Positions 7,189 through 15,508 of a stretch of 51,884 nt of DNA are shown here, in pieces. Position 1 is the first letter of the stretch, and each line of letters begins with the position of its first letter. Below the pieces are notes generated by a model that was not told the DNA's origin, did not search any database, and saw only the letters and a list, made by a program, of their open reading frames with translations. Origin of the DNA: Planotetraspora thailandica (lineage in GTDB: Bacteria; Actinomycetota; Actinomycetes; Streptosporangiales; Streptosporangiaceae); the NCBI RefSeq assembly GCF_016863335.1, contig NZ_BOOR01000078.1, positions 1-51,884 on the forward strand, in the 5' to 3' direction. A program made the position numbers and the translations under genes.

Positions 7189-8099
7189 CCGGGTCCGCGC
7201 CGGGGGACGCGAACGGCACCGCCTTCCCGTCCGGCGGCGGGGCTCCTCATGGAACCGGCCACGTGCCGGGCCCTGACCTCGCGACCGAAGGGCCTGGACC
7301 GGCTCGGCAGGCCTCAGACGCGGCGATCAGGAGCGGGGTGCGGATCCGCGAACTGGCGGACTTCTCCGCCTTCAAGCAGGTGGTGAAGCTGTTCGACGAC
7401 ATCTGGCATCCCGACCCCTCCAATCCCGCCCTCACCCCCGACCTGATGCGGGCGATGTCGCACGCGGGCAACTACCTCGCCGGGGCCTTCGACGGCGCGA
7501 CCCTCGTGGGCGCCTCGGCCGCCTTCTTCGCCGCTCCCCCCGGCCGGGTCCTGCACTCCCACGTCACGGGAACGGTCAGGCGCGGCGCGGGATTCGCCCT
7601 CAAGCTGCACCAGCGCGCGTGGGCACTCGCCCGGGGCATCGACGTGGTCACGTGGACCTGCGACCCCCTCGTACGGCGCAACGCCTACTTCAACCTGGCC
7701 AAACTCGGGGCCCGCCCGGAGGAGTACCTGCGGGACTTCTACGGTTCGATGGCCGACCTCCTCAACGCCGGCGACGAGTCCGACCGGGTGCTCGCCGTCT
7801 GGCGGCTGGACGAGCCGCTGGTCGCCGAGGCCTGCGCAGGCCGGCCGTACGTGCCGCCGATCCCGCCGGACGCGGTCGTCGGCGTGGCGGAGCACGAGGG
7901 ACGGCCTCGGGTCGGCGCGACGGACGCTCGGGTCGTGCTGGTCGCGATCCCGGCCGACATCGAGTCCCTGCGCCGGCGCGACGCGGGCCTCGCCAGGGCC
8001 TGGCGTTATGCCGTACGGGACGTGCTGGGCACGATGATGACACAGGGCGCCCGTGTGACGGGATTCGCCGAAGGTTGCTACGTGGTGGAGCGCACATGA
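7185..8099 (+). CDS. GNAT-superfamily acetyl/acyltransferase (COG3375-like)
   Basis: The 304-residue protein has a Gly/Pro-rich N-terminal tail (residues 1-50) that homologues usually lack, then a GNAT fold: LADFSAFKQVVKLFDDIW, an AGAFDGATLVGASAAFF strand pair, HSHVTGTVRRGAGFALKLHQ as the acyl-CoA pyrophosphate-binding loop, and TWTCDPLVRRNAYFNLAKLG. This pattern is that of the predicted acetyltransferase group often found beside MenC-like racemases. ATGA/GTGA-type overlaps with both neighbours show tight co-expression. A true start a little further downstream is possible, but the ATG at 7185 is perfectly coupled to the upstream stop. The acyl donor is unknown; succinyl-CoA is suggested by the known pathway in Geobacillus kaustophilus. 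Confidence 0.8.
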   Translation: MTGSAPGDANGTAFPSGGGAPHGTGHVPGPDLATEGPGPARQASDAAIRSGVRIRELADFSAFKQVVKLFDDIWHPDPSNPALTPDLMRAMSHAGNYLAGAFDGATLVGASAAFFAAPPGRVLHSHVTGTVRRGAGFALKLHQRAWALARGIDVVTWTCDPLVRRNAYFNLAKLGARPEEYLRDFYGSMADLLNAGDESDRVLAVWRLDEPLVAEACAGRPYVPPIPPDAVVGVAEHEGRPRVGATDARVVLVAIPADIESLRRRDAGLARAWRYAVRDVLGTMMTQGARVTGFAEGCYVVERT

Positions 8100-9199
8100 A
8101 GATCACAGGGGTGGAGCTGCGGCGGATCTCGATGCCGCTGGTCTCCCCGTTCCGCACGTCCTTCGGCACGGAGCACACCCGCGACGTACTCCTCGTGCGG
8201 GTGGTGACGCCCGAGGCCGAGGGCTGGGCCGAGTGCGTCGCGCAGGAGGCGCCCCTCTACTCGCCGGAATACGTCGACGGCGCCGCCGACGTGCTGCGCC
8301 GGTTCATGGTCCCGGCGGTGACGGCGCTGCCGCACGTGGACGCATACGCCGTCGAGCGGGCGCTGGAGCCCTTGAAGGGCCACCGGATGGCCAAGGCCGC
8401 CCTGGAGACCGCGGTGCTGGACGCCCAGCTGCGGGCCTCGGGCGAGTCGTTCGCGCGTTTCCTCGGCGCGACGCGGGACGCGGTGCCCTGCGGCGTATCC
8501 GTGGGGATCATGGACTCGATCCCCGCATTGCTCGACGCCGTCGGCAGCTACATCGCCGAGGGATACGTCCGGATCAAGCTCAAGATCGAGCCGGGCTGGG
8601 ACATCGAGCCGGTCCGCGCCGTCAGGGAGCGGTTCGGCGACGTGTTGCTCCAGGTGGACGCCAACGCCGCCTACACGCTGACCGATGCGGCGCATCTGGC
8701 CCGGCTCGACGCGTTCGGCCTGCTGCTGATCGAGCAGCCGCTCGGCGACGACGACCTGGTTCAGCACGCGGAGCTGGCCAGGCGGCTGAAGACGCCGGTC
8801 TGCCTGGACGAGTCGATCCACTCCGCGGCGCACGCCGCCGCCGCCATCTCCCTCAAGTCGTGCTCGGTGGTCAACATCAAGCCGGGCCGGGTCGGCGGTT
8901 ACCTGGAGGCCCGGCGGATCCACGACCTGTGCCGGGCCCACGGGATCGCCGTGTGGTGCGGCGGCATGCTGGAGACCGGAATCGGCAGGGCGGCCAACGT
9001 CGCCCTCGCGGCGTTGCCGGGCTTCACCCTCCCCGGCGACACGTCGGCGTCCCGGCGCTATTTCGCCCAGGACATCACAAAGCCCTTCGAGTTGCGCGAC
9101 GGCCATCTCGACGTTCCCACCGGCCCTGGCATCGGGGTCGAGCCCGATCCGGGCGTCCTGGCCAAGGTGACGGCGTCGACACAGTGGCTGGTCGGTTAA
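8096..9199 (+). CDS. menC: N-acylamino-acid racemase / o-succinylbenzoate synthase-like enolase-superfamily enzyme
   Basis: The 367-residue protein has an N-terminal capping domain and a TIM barrel of the muconate-lactonising/OSBS group. Catalytic residues are visible: the KLK motif (KLKIEPGWD, about residues 160-162), metal ligands in QVDANAAYT, LIEQPLGDDD and CLDESIHS, and the second lysine in VNIKPGRVGG; GGMLETGIGRAAN closes the site. Sequence alone does not separate menaquinone OSBS from NSAR/NAAAR racemases, which share a family. The operon has no other men gene and does have an acyltransferase and a deacylase, so racemisation of N-acyl amino acids is the better reading; the enzyme may do both. 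Confidence 0.85.
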   Translation: MKITGVELRRISMPLVSPFRTSFGTEHTRDVLLVRVVTPEAEGWAECVAQEAPLYSPEYVDGAADVLRRFMVPAVTALPHVDAYAVERALEPLKGHRMAKAALETAVLDAQLRASGESFARFLGATRDAVPCGVSVGIMDSIPALLDAVGSYIAEGYVRIKLKIEPGWDIEPVRAVRERFGDVLLQVDANAAYTLTDAAHLARLDAFGLLLIEQPLGDDDLVQHAELARRLKTPVCLDESIHSAAHAAAAISLKSCSVVNIKPGRVGGYLEARRIHDLCRAHGIAVWCGGMLETGIGRAANVALAALPGFTLPGDTSASRRYFAQDITKPFELRDGHLDVPTGPGIGVEPDPGVLAKVTASTQWLVG

Positions 9200-9220
9200 A
9201 CTGTGGGTGATTTGTCCGAT

Positions 9221-9253
9221 TTTGATATCAAATCTCCATTTGCGAGGGCAAAT
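9221..9253. promoter_or_regulatory. Two palindromes upstream of the histidine kinase gene
   Basis: TTTGATATCAAA (9221-9232) is a perfect 12-bp palindrome. ATTTGC-GAGG-GCAAAT (9238-9253) is a perfect inverted repeat with a 4-nt centre. They lie in an AT-rich island between the racemase stop and the kinase start, 37-69 bp before the GTG. They could be operator sites; no matching regulator is identified. Confidence 0.4.
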
Positions 9254-9289
9254 TGACCTAGTGTAGTCATCTGATCACGGGGGGATCAG

Positions 9290-10642
9290 GTGAGCTTGTG
9301 GCACAGTTGGTCGGTTAGGGCGCGCCTGACGGTGATCGCGAGCATCGTGATGGTGCTCCTTTGCACAGCAGCGACCGTCTTCGTCCTTGTGGCCGTGCGC
9401 GGCACCGCCGAGAAATACAAAACCGAGGAGATCGTCGCCTCAGCCGTCCGCGTCAGCTATCTCGTGAGACGCGAACGGCTCCCGCCGGTCATCCTCGACG
9501 AGGACATCTCCGGGGTTCAGGTGGTGAACCCCCGGGGCCAGATCGTGTCGACCAGTTCCGAGCTGGTCGGCCGTCCTCGCATTGCCGCCTTCCGCCCGAA
9601 CGAGGCGAGCGCGCAGGACCACAAGGTGCTCTGCCGCTCATCGGCGTTCCCGGAGCGATGCATGATCGTGGTCGCTCTGCGCGTGCCGCAGCCGGACGGG
9701 CAGTGGCTGGTCTATGCCACCGACGCCCAAGTGCCGTGGTACGTCAACCGCCAGTTGTTCTCGGCACTCATCGGAAGTTCACTGTTGCTGATCCTCCTCA
9801 CGGCGTTCGGCACGTACCAGACCGTGGGGAAGGCACTCGCTCCAGTGGATGCGATCGCCGACAAACTCGCCGTGATCACCACGACGGACCTCGGCCAGCG
9901 GGTGCCTGTCCCCAAATTCGACGACGAGATCAGACGGCTCGCCGAGACGGCCAACCAGACGCTCGACCGGGCCGAGCTCGCCGTGGAGCAGCAGCGGCGG
10001 TTCGCCTCCGACGCGTCCCACGACCTGCGCAGCCCTCTTACGGCCATGCGCACCGAGATCGAGGAAGCCCTGCTCCACCCGGAGGCGGCCGACTGGCCAA
10101 AGACCGGCGACGCCCTGCTCGAGAGCCTCGACCGCCTGCAGGCCCTCGTCACCGACCTGCTTCAGATAGCCAGGTTGGACGCGGGGGCGGCGCCGAAGCT
10201 GGTCGCCGTCGACCTGGCCGACCTGGCCGCCTGTGAGCTGGACCGCCGCCAACGCAAGGTCGACGTTGTCAGGGAACTCGACCCCGGCGTGCTCGTCACC
10301 GGCGACCGGCTCCGCCTGGCCCGTCTGCTGAACAACCTGCTGGACAACGGCGAGCGCCACGCCACCTCGATGATGATCGTCAAGGTGTACCGCGTCGACG
10401 GCTGTGGCGCACTGGAGGTCGTCGACGACGGGGCGGGCATTCGCGCGAGCCAGCGCGAGGTGGTGTTCGAGCGTTTCACCCGTCTCGACGCCGCGCGCAA
10501 CAAGGACGCGGGCGGCACCGGGCTCGGCCTGTCTATCGCCCGGCAGATCGCCGAGAGTCACGGCGGCACGCTGACGATCGAGGACAGCACGCTCGGCGCC
10601 CGCTTCGTGCTGCGCCTCCCCATCACGCACAGCGAATGTTGA
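9290..10642 (+). CDS. Orphan two-component sensor histidine kinase
   Basis: The 450-residue protein has a transmembrane helix at about residues 10-35, an extracytoplasmic sensor region of about 120 residues containing a possible disulphide pair (LCRSSAFPERC), a second helix at about 158-180, a HAMP linker, a HisKA domain with the phospho-accepting histidine in SDASHDLRSPLTAM (about residue 244), and an HATPase domain with LLNNLLDNGERHA, VVDDGAGI and GGTGLGLSIA. The GTG start is preceded by GGGGGGATCAGG. No response regulator lies on either side, so the partner must be elsewhere. The cue is unknown. Confidence 0.92.
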   Translation: MSLWHSWSVRARLTVIASIVMVLLCTAATVFVLVAVRGTAEKYKTEEIVASAVRVSYLVRRERLPPVILDEDISGVQVVNPRGQIVSTSSELVGRPRIAAFRPNEASAQDHKVLCRSSAFPERCMIVVALRVPQPDGQWLVYATDAQVPWYVNRQLFSALIGSSLLLILLTAFGTYQTVGKALAPVDAIADKLAVITTTDLGQRVPVPKFDDEIRRLAETANQTLDRAELAVEQQRRFASDASHDLRSPLTAMRTEIEEALLHPEAADWPKTGDALLESLDRLQALVTDLLQIARLDAGAAPKLVAVDLADLAACELDRRQRKVDVVRELDPGVLVTGDRLRLARLLNNLLDNGERHATSMMIVKVYRVDGCGALEVVDDGAGIRASQREVVFERFTRLDAARNKDAGGTGLGLSIARQIAESHGGTLTIEDSTLGARFVLRLPITHSEC

Positions 10643-10733
10643 CCCGTCCCGCCAACCTTGGAGCGGCCGCGGGAGGCTTCTCGGCCATGGCCCAGGAATA
10701 TCAGCCTCGGGACGCGATAACGCTGTGAACTAC

Positions 10734-10812
10734 CACATTTACAAATAGCCCAATCGGCTTCATTGTGGTGCCGACGCGTTCGCAGCGAATGCCACGCGAA
10801 TCACATTTACAA
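10734..10812. repeat. Direct repeat CACATTTACAA, two copies
   Basis: The 11-mer CACATTTACAA occurs at 10734-10744 and 10802-10812, 68 bp apart, in the 224-bp gap before the SCO2524-like gene. The gap is less GC-rich than its surroundings. The copies may be binding sites controlling the cassette; there is no other evidence. Confidence 0.35.
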
Positions 10813-10866
10813 CGGCGCAAAAGGGGCGTTTCGGCTGTAGGTGGATGAGCCGTCAAGAGAGAGGTC

Positions 10867-12708
10867 ATGCGCGTGAAGCTGCAACCTCGGCAACAACTTC
10901 TGGAGGTCTGGGGGGCAGCCGCCCGCGCCTCGGTTCGCAACGGGACATGGACGTGGGGAGGCCGAGACGGCTCCAACTCTGTTTCCGATGCCGAGCAACT
11001 CCTGTGTTTTATGCATCCGGCCTCCGAACTGCCGGGCTTTCGGCTCGACACCCCTGATGAGACCGCCGAGGACGTGCTGGCGGCGCTGGAGAGATTCGGA
11101 GACAGCGTCGAGATCCCCCGCCTGCTGCTGAAGGTGATCGGCGAATATCTCGCCGCCTACACCGGTGTCGACGGACGCCCCATCTTCTCCGGCGGCAGCT
11201 ATTTCCAGAGCGGCGAGGACGACGCGCAGGTCACGCCGGAACAGCAGCAACTGGACGTGGTGGACTCCTTCTCAATGTCCATCACGCTCTCCCTCGGCGC
11301 ATTGGGCTTCCTCAAGGTCTTCCGTCAGAGCGTGCGCCGTGAGGACATCCGCGCGGAGATCCGCAGACTCGAGGAGCTCGCCGGCAAGCGCCTGTCCGCG
11401 GCCATGGTGGGGTTGCTGCGCAGCTTCACGGTCAACGTGTTCGATCCCGGCTCGGCGGCGGGTCGCGCCCTGCTGCGAACGGTCAACCAGACCGGCGCTC
11501 CCGAACGCCGGGTGCTCGAGGATCTGCGGCGCGAGTTGCGCCCCATTCGCGCGAACGTGCGTGACCTGACGATCGGATCCGGCGCCGAGGTCGACCTCGA
11601 CAACGAGAACCTGTTGTTCGAGTGCGGCTGGACGTGGGGCATCGTGAAAGACGCCCCCCGCGTCGAGACGAGCGAGGACGTCGGCCCGCAGCCGAAGGGA
11701 ATCGCCGCCGACCAGCCCTTCCTGTACTTCACCGTCAACGCCCTCGTCGGCGTCCAGGACCTGTGGTCGACCCGCACCAGAGTTCTCGGCCTGCTCAACG
11801 ACGCCCAGCTCACTCTGTCCACGGCGCTCCAGCGCCGCTGGGAGATCACGCAGCTCTACTGGCGCACCGTCGCCATGTACGGCAAGGGCCAGTGGCCGCT
11901 GGAGGACATCCCCTGGAGGACGATCGACGAGAAGGAGTCGGACTACTACAGTCTCGGCGTCACCGCCATGGTCGTGCAGAGCCTCGTCAACAGCCGGGCA
12001 GGCGACGTCGACCTGAGCCGGGTGGCCGCCGTGCTCGAGGAGCTCGCCATCCGGGCGAGGATCATCCGCAGAGCGGTGTCGGGCGATCCGCCGGTCCAGC
12101 TCCATGCGCCCGGAGTCAGCGTCAACCTGCAGGGCAGCGACTCCCTCGGCCCGAAGATGATCTGGGTCGTCTCCGACTTCGCGATCACTTTGCTCAAGAG
12201 GACGATCTGGGCCGCCTCCATCGCGCAGAACACCGAGACCAGAGAGCGGTTATTGCGCCTGGCCGACGGCATCTGGCAGCACATCCTGCTGCGCCGGAGC
12301 AAGGACGGCGCGGGGCGCGGCCTGTGGGACCAACCGGACAACGCCTTCCCCAATCTCGAGACCCACCACGACGAGCCGTCGTGGTACTTCAGTGAGCGGG
12401 TGGTCGAGTTCCTCGTCTCGGCCGCCACGGCGAGCACGGAGTCGCCGCTGCGGAGCGAGGAGTTGGTCGACTTCGCCTACCAGATGCTGGGCGAGGCCGA
12501 GCACCTCCTGGACCAGGAACTCGTCACCCGGCCCCTCACCGCGGGGCAGACGATCCAGCCCAAGCTGCGCAGCATCCAGGCCACCCTCAACCGGGCCCGG
12601 TCGATCATCAGCTCCAAGCCCGCCACCGCCAACGCGCTCGTCATCAACGCCCTCCTCGACCTGGAGGGCCTCGCCACCGCCAGGGACAGCGCCACGGAGA
12701 CGATCTGA
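10867..12708 (+). CDS. SCO2524-family protein, function unknown
   Basis: The 613-residue protein matches, by recall of the actinobacterial family, the SCO2524 group: N-terminal LQPRQQLLEVWGAA, WGGRDGSNSVSDAEQLLC, DETAEDVLAALERFGDSVEIP, and a long mainly helical remainder with FLYFTVNALVGVQDLW and DEPSWYFSERVVEFLVSAA. No signal peptide, membrane helix or nucleotide-binding motif is visible, so a large soluble helical protein is likely. GAGG lies only 2 nt before the ATG at 10867, while the in-frame GTG at 10873 has a better 8-nt spacing, so the true start may be 6 nt downstream. The stop is directly followed by the ATG of the next gene (TGA then ATG), so the four cassette genes are co-translated. 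Confidence 0.82.
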   Translation: MRVKLQPRQQLLEVWGAAARASVRNGTWTWGGRDGSNSVSDAEQLLCFMHPASELPGFRLDTPDETAEDVLAALERFGDSVEIPRLLLKVIGEYLAAYTGVDGRPIFSGGSYFQSGEDDAQVTPEQQQLDVVDSFSMSITLSLGALGFLKVFRQSVRREDIRAEIRRLEELAGKRLSAAMVGLLRSFTVNVFDPGSAAGRALLRTVNQTGAPERRVLEDLRRELRPIRANVRDLTIGSGAEVDLDNENLLFECGWTWGIVKDAPRVETSEDVGPQPKGIAADQPFLYFTVNALVGVQDLWSTRTRVLGLLNDAQLTLSTALQRRWEITQLYWRTVAMYGKGQWPLEDIPWRTIDEKESDYYSLGVTAMVVQSLVNSRAGDVDLSRVAAVLEELAIRARIIRRAVSGDPPVQLHAPGVSVNLQGSDSLGPKMIWVVSDFAITLLKRTIWAASIAQNTETRERLLRLADGIWQHILLRRSKDGAGRGLWDQPDNAFPNLETHHDEPSWYFSERVVEFLVSAATASTESPLRSEELVDFAYQMLGEAEHLLDQELVTRPLTAGQTIQPKLRSIQATLNRARSIISSKPATANALVINALLDLEGLATARDSATETI

Positions 12709-13623
12709 ATGCTGATCTTCGCCATCTCCGGCAAGGGCGGCACCGGGCGCTCGGTGACCAGCACCAACATCGTGTACCGCCACGCCCTGCAGGGAAACGA
12801 CGTCTGCTATCTCGACTTCGACTTCGGCTCCCCCACCGCCGGGGCGATCTTCAGCGTCGGCGCGGTGGCCCGGGGCACGAGACGGCACGGGCTTCACGAA
12901 TACCTCCGGGGTGACTGCGCGGAGCCGCACCAGGTGGACGTCTGGTCCGAGTCCGACCGCGAGGGGCTCAGGACCCGACCGCCCGAAGCGGGGCGGCTCG
13001 TGCTGCTGCCGGGCAGCGAGGGCGGCGGCGAACTGTCCGGAGGCAACGAGGACATGGTCCGCAGGTGCGTCCAGCTCTTCAGCCGGCTGAACGAGGAGTT
13101 CGACCTGTGCATGGTCGACGTGAGCGCGGGCCGTTCCTACACAGCCGAACTGGTGCTGAACGCCACGGCCCGGCTGCCCTCGATACCGTTCCGCTGGCTG
13201 GTCTTCCACCGCTGGACCCGGCAGCACATCATCGCGGCCGACGGTCTGGTCAGGGGAGACGACGGGCTGCTCGACGCGGGCGCCAGACTCGGTCACGATC
13301 CGGAGGCCCTTCGCGACCGCATCCGCTTCGTGCGCACCGCAGTGCTCGAGCCTGACGCGGCCGAGTTGGTGGGGTTGCGCGACGAGCAGCGCGCCTGGTT
13401 GTTCGCCTGCGACCAGGAGCTTCGGGAGCTGGCCGGCCGCCACAAGGTCGGCCGTACGGCCATGCTCGGCAAGATCCCGCTGGACCCCATCCTCCAGTGG
13501 CGTGAGCAAATCATTTCCGACGAAGACGTGCTCGCCAGCAAGATCGCCAATGCCGAGACGGCGTCGGCCTTCGACGAACTGGCCAAGAAGATCGTTGACG
13601 ACACCGCGTGGGAGGGCCTGTGA
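12709..13623 (+). CDS. SCO2523-family variant P-loop (MinD/ParA-like) protein
   Basis: The 304-residue protein begins MLIFAISGKGGTGRSVTSTN. This is a MinD/ParA-type deviant Walker A in which the signature lysine (GKGG) is kept but the canonical P-loop lysine is arginine (GRS in place of GKT/S). A Walker A-prime/B-like strand follows in CYLDFDFGSPTAG and DLCMVDVSAGRSYTAE. Proteins of this group usually move or sort cargo on a membrane or nucleoid surface using ATP; with the variant loop, hydrolysis may be altered or absent. The family name is known, its function is not. It overlaps the next gene by 4 bp (GTGA). Confidence 0.82.
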   Translation: MLIFAISGKGGTGRSVTSTNIVYRHALQGNDVCYLDFDFGSPTAGAIFSVGAVARGTRRHGLHEYLRGDCAEPHQVDVWSESDREGLRTRPPEAGRLVLLPGSEGGGELSGGNEDMVRRCVQLFSRLNEEFDLCMVDVSAGRSYTAELVLNATARLPSIPFRWLVFHRWTRQHIIAADGLVRGDDGLLDAGARLGHDPEALRDRIRFVRTAVLEPDAAELVGLRDEQRAWLFACDQELRELAGRHKVGRTAMLGKIPLDPILQWREQIISDEDVLASKIANAETASAFDELAKKIVDDTAWEGL

Positions 13624-14576
13624 CGTCGGTCGACGCGACGTTCGGCGAGGTCGCGGCGGAGCGCCGGACGGCGTCGGCCCCTCTCTCCCACGTGTCCATC
13701 GAGCTCGGACACCTCTACATGGAGGATTTCGAGGCCGGTCCCGAGAGGTTGCGCCAGCAGTTCCGCCGGGTCGCCCCGTGGGCCGCCACGGTGCGGACCA
13801 GCTGGCAGGACCGCGTGCCCGGACGCAGAGCCCGGGTGAGCACGTGCTTTCTCATCGACGACTACTTCAGCCGTTTCAGCACGCCGGCCGAGCTGATCCC
13901 GATGGTGCTCGAGGCCGCGGCGGAATGCGACCTCACCATCGACTACCTGGCGAGGGAGTCGGCCTGCGCCGTGTCGGACGGCGTCGAGCTGGCCAAACTG
14001 GTCGAGGACCGGCTGGTCGACGACCCGTCGCCGGACACCAACGGCTCGCGGCCCCCGGTCAAGGAGACCGGCTGGTTATGCAACGGCTCGCGATCGCCGC
14101 AGGTGGGATCCGTCCAGGCGATGGGCAAAGCCCAGCGGTGGGCCCCTCCTGTGCAGAACGCCAAGCGCGGGCACTCCGTCTTCGTGGATGTGGAGTTGTG
14201 GGACGAGCACGGCGGGAAACGCACATGGTCGTGCCCCTTCCTCGCCGCCGTCTGGCAACTCCTGCGTCTCGGCCTGCTGCGGAGGGAGGGACGGCTGCCC
14301 GTACGGCCGGTCCCGCGCGACGACGCCTTTCCCGAAGACTGGGAGTCCCTCCCCGCCATCGTCCAGCTGAATCCGGCAGCGGCGCCGTTCAGCGCGTACA
14401 CCACCCTGTCCGTCCTCTCCCCTCGTTTCCTGCCCGTCGAGCTGGCCGTACGCACGATCTTGAGCCAGGTGGCGGTGGACGGCGACGTCCTCGAGCAGGT
14501 TGCGGCCCGTAGCGGCGGCGAGGGCATCAAGCTCGAGGACGAGCTCGTGGATCGCATCTCCTACGTCTTCACCTAG
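13620..14576 (+). CDS. SCO2522-family protein, function unknown
   Basis: The 318-residue soluble protein contains LSHVSIELGHLYMEDFEAG, STCFLIDDYFSRFSTPAELI, a segment with WLCNGSRSPQ and a C-terminal FLPVELAVRTILSQVAVDGD. The conserved phrase around LIDDYF could be an acidic active-site or interaction patch, but no known enzyme motif is present. The GTG at 13620 overlaps the stop of the P-loop gene and is preferred over an ATG-free extension upstream. Its place between the P-loop protein and the SCO2521 protein matches the conserved order in Streptomyces. Confidence 0.8.
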   Translation: MTSVDATFGEVAAERRTASAPLSHVSIELGHLYMEDFEAGPERLRQQFRRVAPWAATVRTSWQDRVPGRRARVSTCFLIDDYFSRFSTPAELIPMVLEAAAECDLTIDYLARESACAVSDGVELAKLVEDRLVDDPSPDTNGSRPPVKETGWLCNGSRSPQVGSVQAMGKAQRWAPPVQNAKRGHSVFVDVELWDEHGGKRTWSCPFLAAVWQLLRLGLLRREGRLPVRPVPRDDAFPEDWESLPAIVQLNPAAAPFSAYTTLSVLSPRFLPVELAVRTILSQVAVDGDVLEQVAARSGGEGIKLEDELVDRISYVFT

Positions 14577-14590
14577 GAGCCTTCGAGCTG

Positions 14591-15508
14591 ATGCTGGTTA
14601 TGGGGGAAGTCCACACGGGACTGCTGCAGAGCTCCGGGGAGATTCCCGAATCTGCGTGCCGTGACGTGCTGCACCTGATGTCGGGCGAGACCGTACGCCT
14701 GTCGCGCCGGCCGATGATCTACGCCGTTTCGCCCGACCTGCTGACGGGCGTCGACTGCCGGTTGCCGTCCGCGTCGCGGTCACGGATCAGAGGCGTCGGC
14801 ACCGTGGTGTCCCATTCGTCCATCACGGGGGGACGTGTCGTCCAGGGCTCGTCCTACGCCCGGGTGGAGCGCGCCGAGACCGACCGCCGCCTGGCCTGGT
14901 CGCACTATCTCGCCCGTCCGGGGGTGATCGAGGTGCTGGGGAAGGCCAAGTCTTCCGACCTCGGCGACGGCTTCATCGGGGATCCGCAGCCCAACGGCCT
15001 CGACCTCGGCTCCATCAGCGCCCGCTTCATGGACGTGGTGCAGTCATCCCCGCTCCTCGACCGCCGGGCACCGTTCAAGGTCGCCCGTACGAAGGTCCGG
15101 TGGGTGGCGCAGCCCGGGGATCCGGCCATCCGGTTCACCCTGAACGCCGATCAGACCCGAACCATCCGCATAGCCCACTCGGGCGACTTCACCCCCGCCG
15201 TCGTCGACCTCTGCGAAGACCTCGCGCTGCACGACTGGCTGCTCACGACGTTGCTCCTGATCGTCGAACGGGCGCGGATCGGCGGCAGAGCGGGGCCCGA
15301 GGTGGTGGCGAAACTGGCTCCCGCAGTCGACCATCTCCTGCATCTGTGGATGCCGGCAGCCCGCGTCGACGAGGCTCTGGTTCCTTACTGGCATGGCCTC
15401 GAGGACCGGATGAGATTCACCGCCCAGTGGGAACGGCTCGTCCGCCGAATCCGCGACCAGCTCACTCTCAATGACGCGGCCATGCTGCGCTCTGCCCGTC
15501 ATCCGTGA
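14591..15508 (+). CDS. SCO2521-family protein, function unknown
   Basis: The 305-residue protein starts MLVMGEVHTGLLQSSG and contains LMSGETVRLSRRPMIYAVSP, a region with the phrase GVGTVVSHSSITGGRVVQGS, and a C-terminal helical part (LLTTLLLIVERARIGGRAG). No signal peptide is seen. AGGAG lies 11 nt before the ATG at 14591; an alternative ATG is at 14600. Its last 10 bp overlap the 3' end of the NACHT-SUMF1 gene on the other strand, so the two transcripts converge without a terminator between them. The usual fifth member (SCO2525, a methyltransferase) is not in this window. Confidence 0.8.
   Translation: MLVMGEVHTGLLQSSGEIPESACRDVLHLMSGETVRLSRRPMIYAVSPDLLTGVDCRLPSASRSRIRGVGTVVSHSSITGGRVVQGSSYARVERAETDRRLAWSHYLARPGVIEVLGKAKSSDLGDGFIGDPQPNGLDLGSISARFMDVVQSSPLLDRRAPFKVARTKVRWVAQPGDPAIRFTLNADQTRTIRIAHSGDFTPAVVDLCEDLALHDWLLTTLLLIVERARIGGRAGPEVVAKLAPAVDHLLHLWMPAARVDEALVPYWHGLEDRMRFTAQWERLVRRIRDQLTLNDAAMLRSARHP

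Noticed and set aside
5027-9199. The operon as a menaquinone biosynthesis cluster
   Set aside because: Only the MenC-like enzyme fits; none of the other men genes is present and the neighbours are peptide and acyl enzymes.
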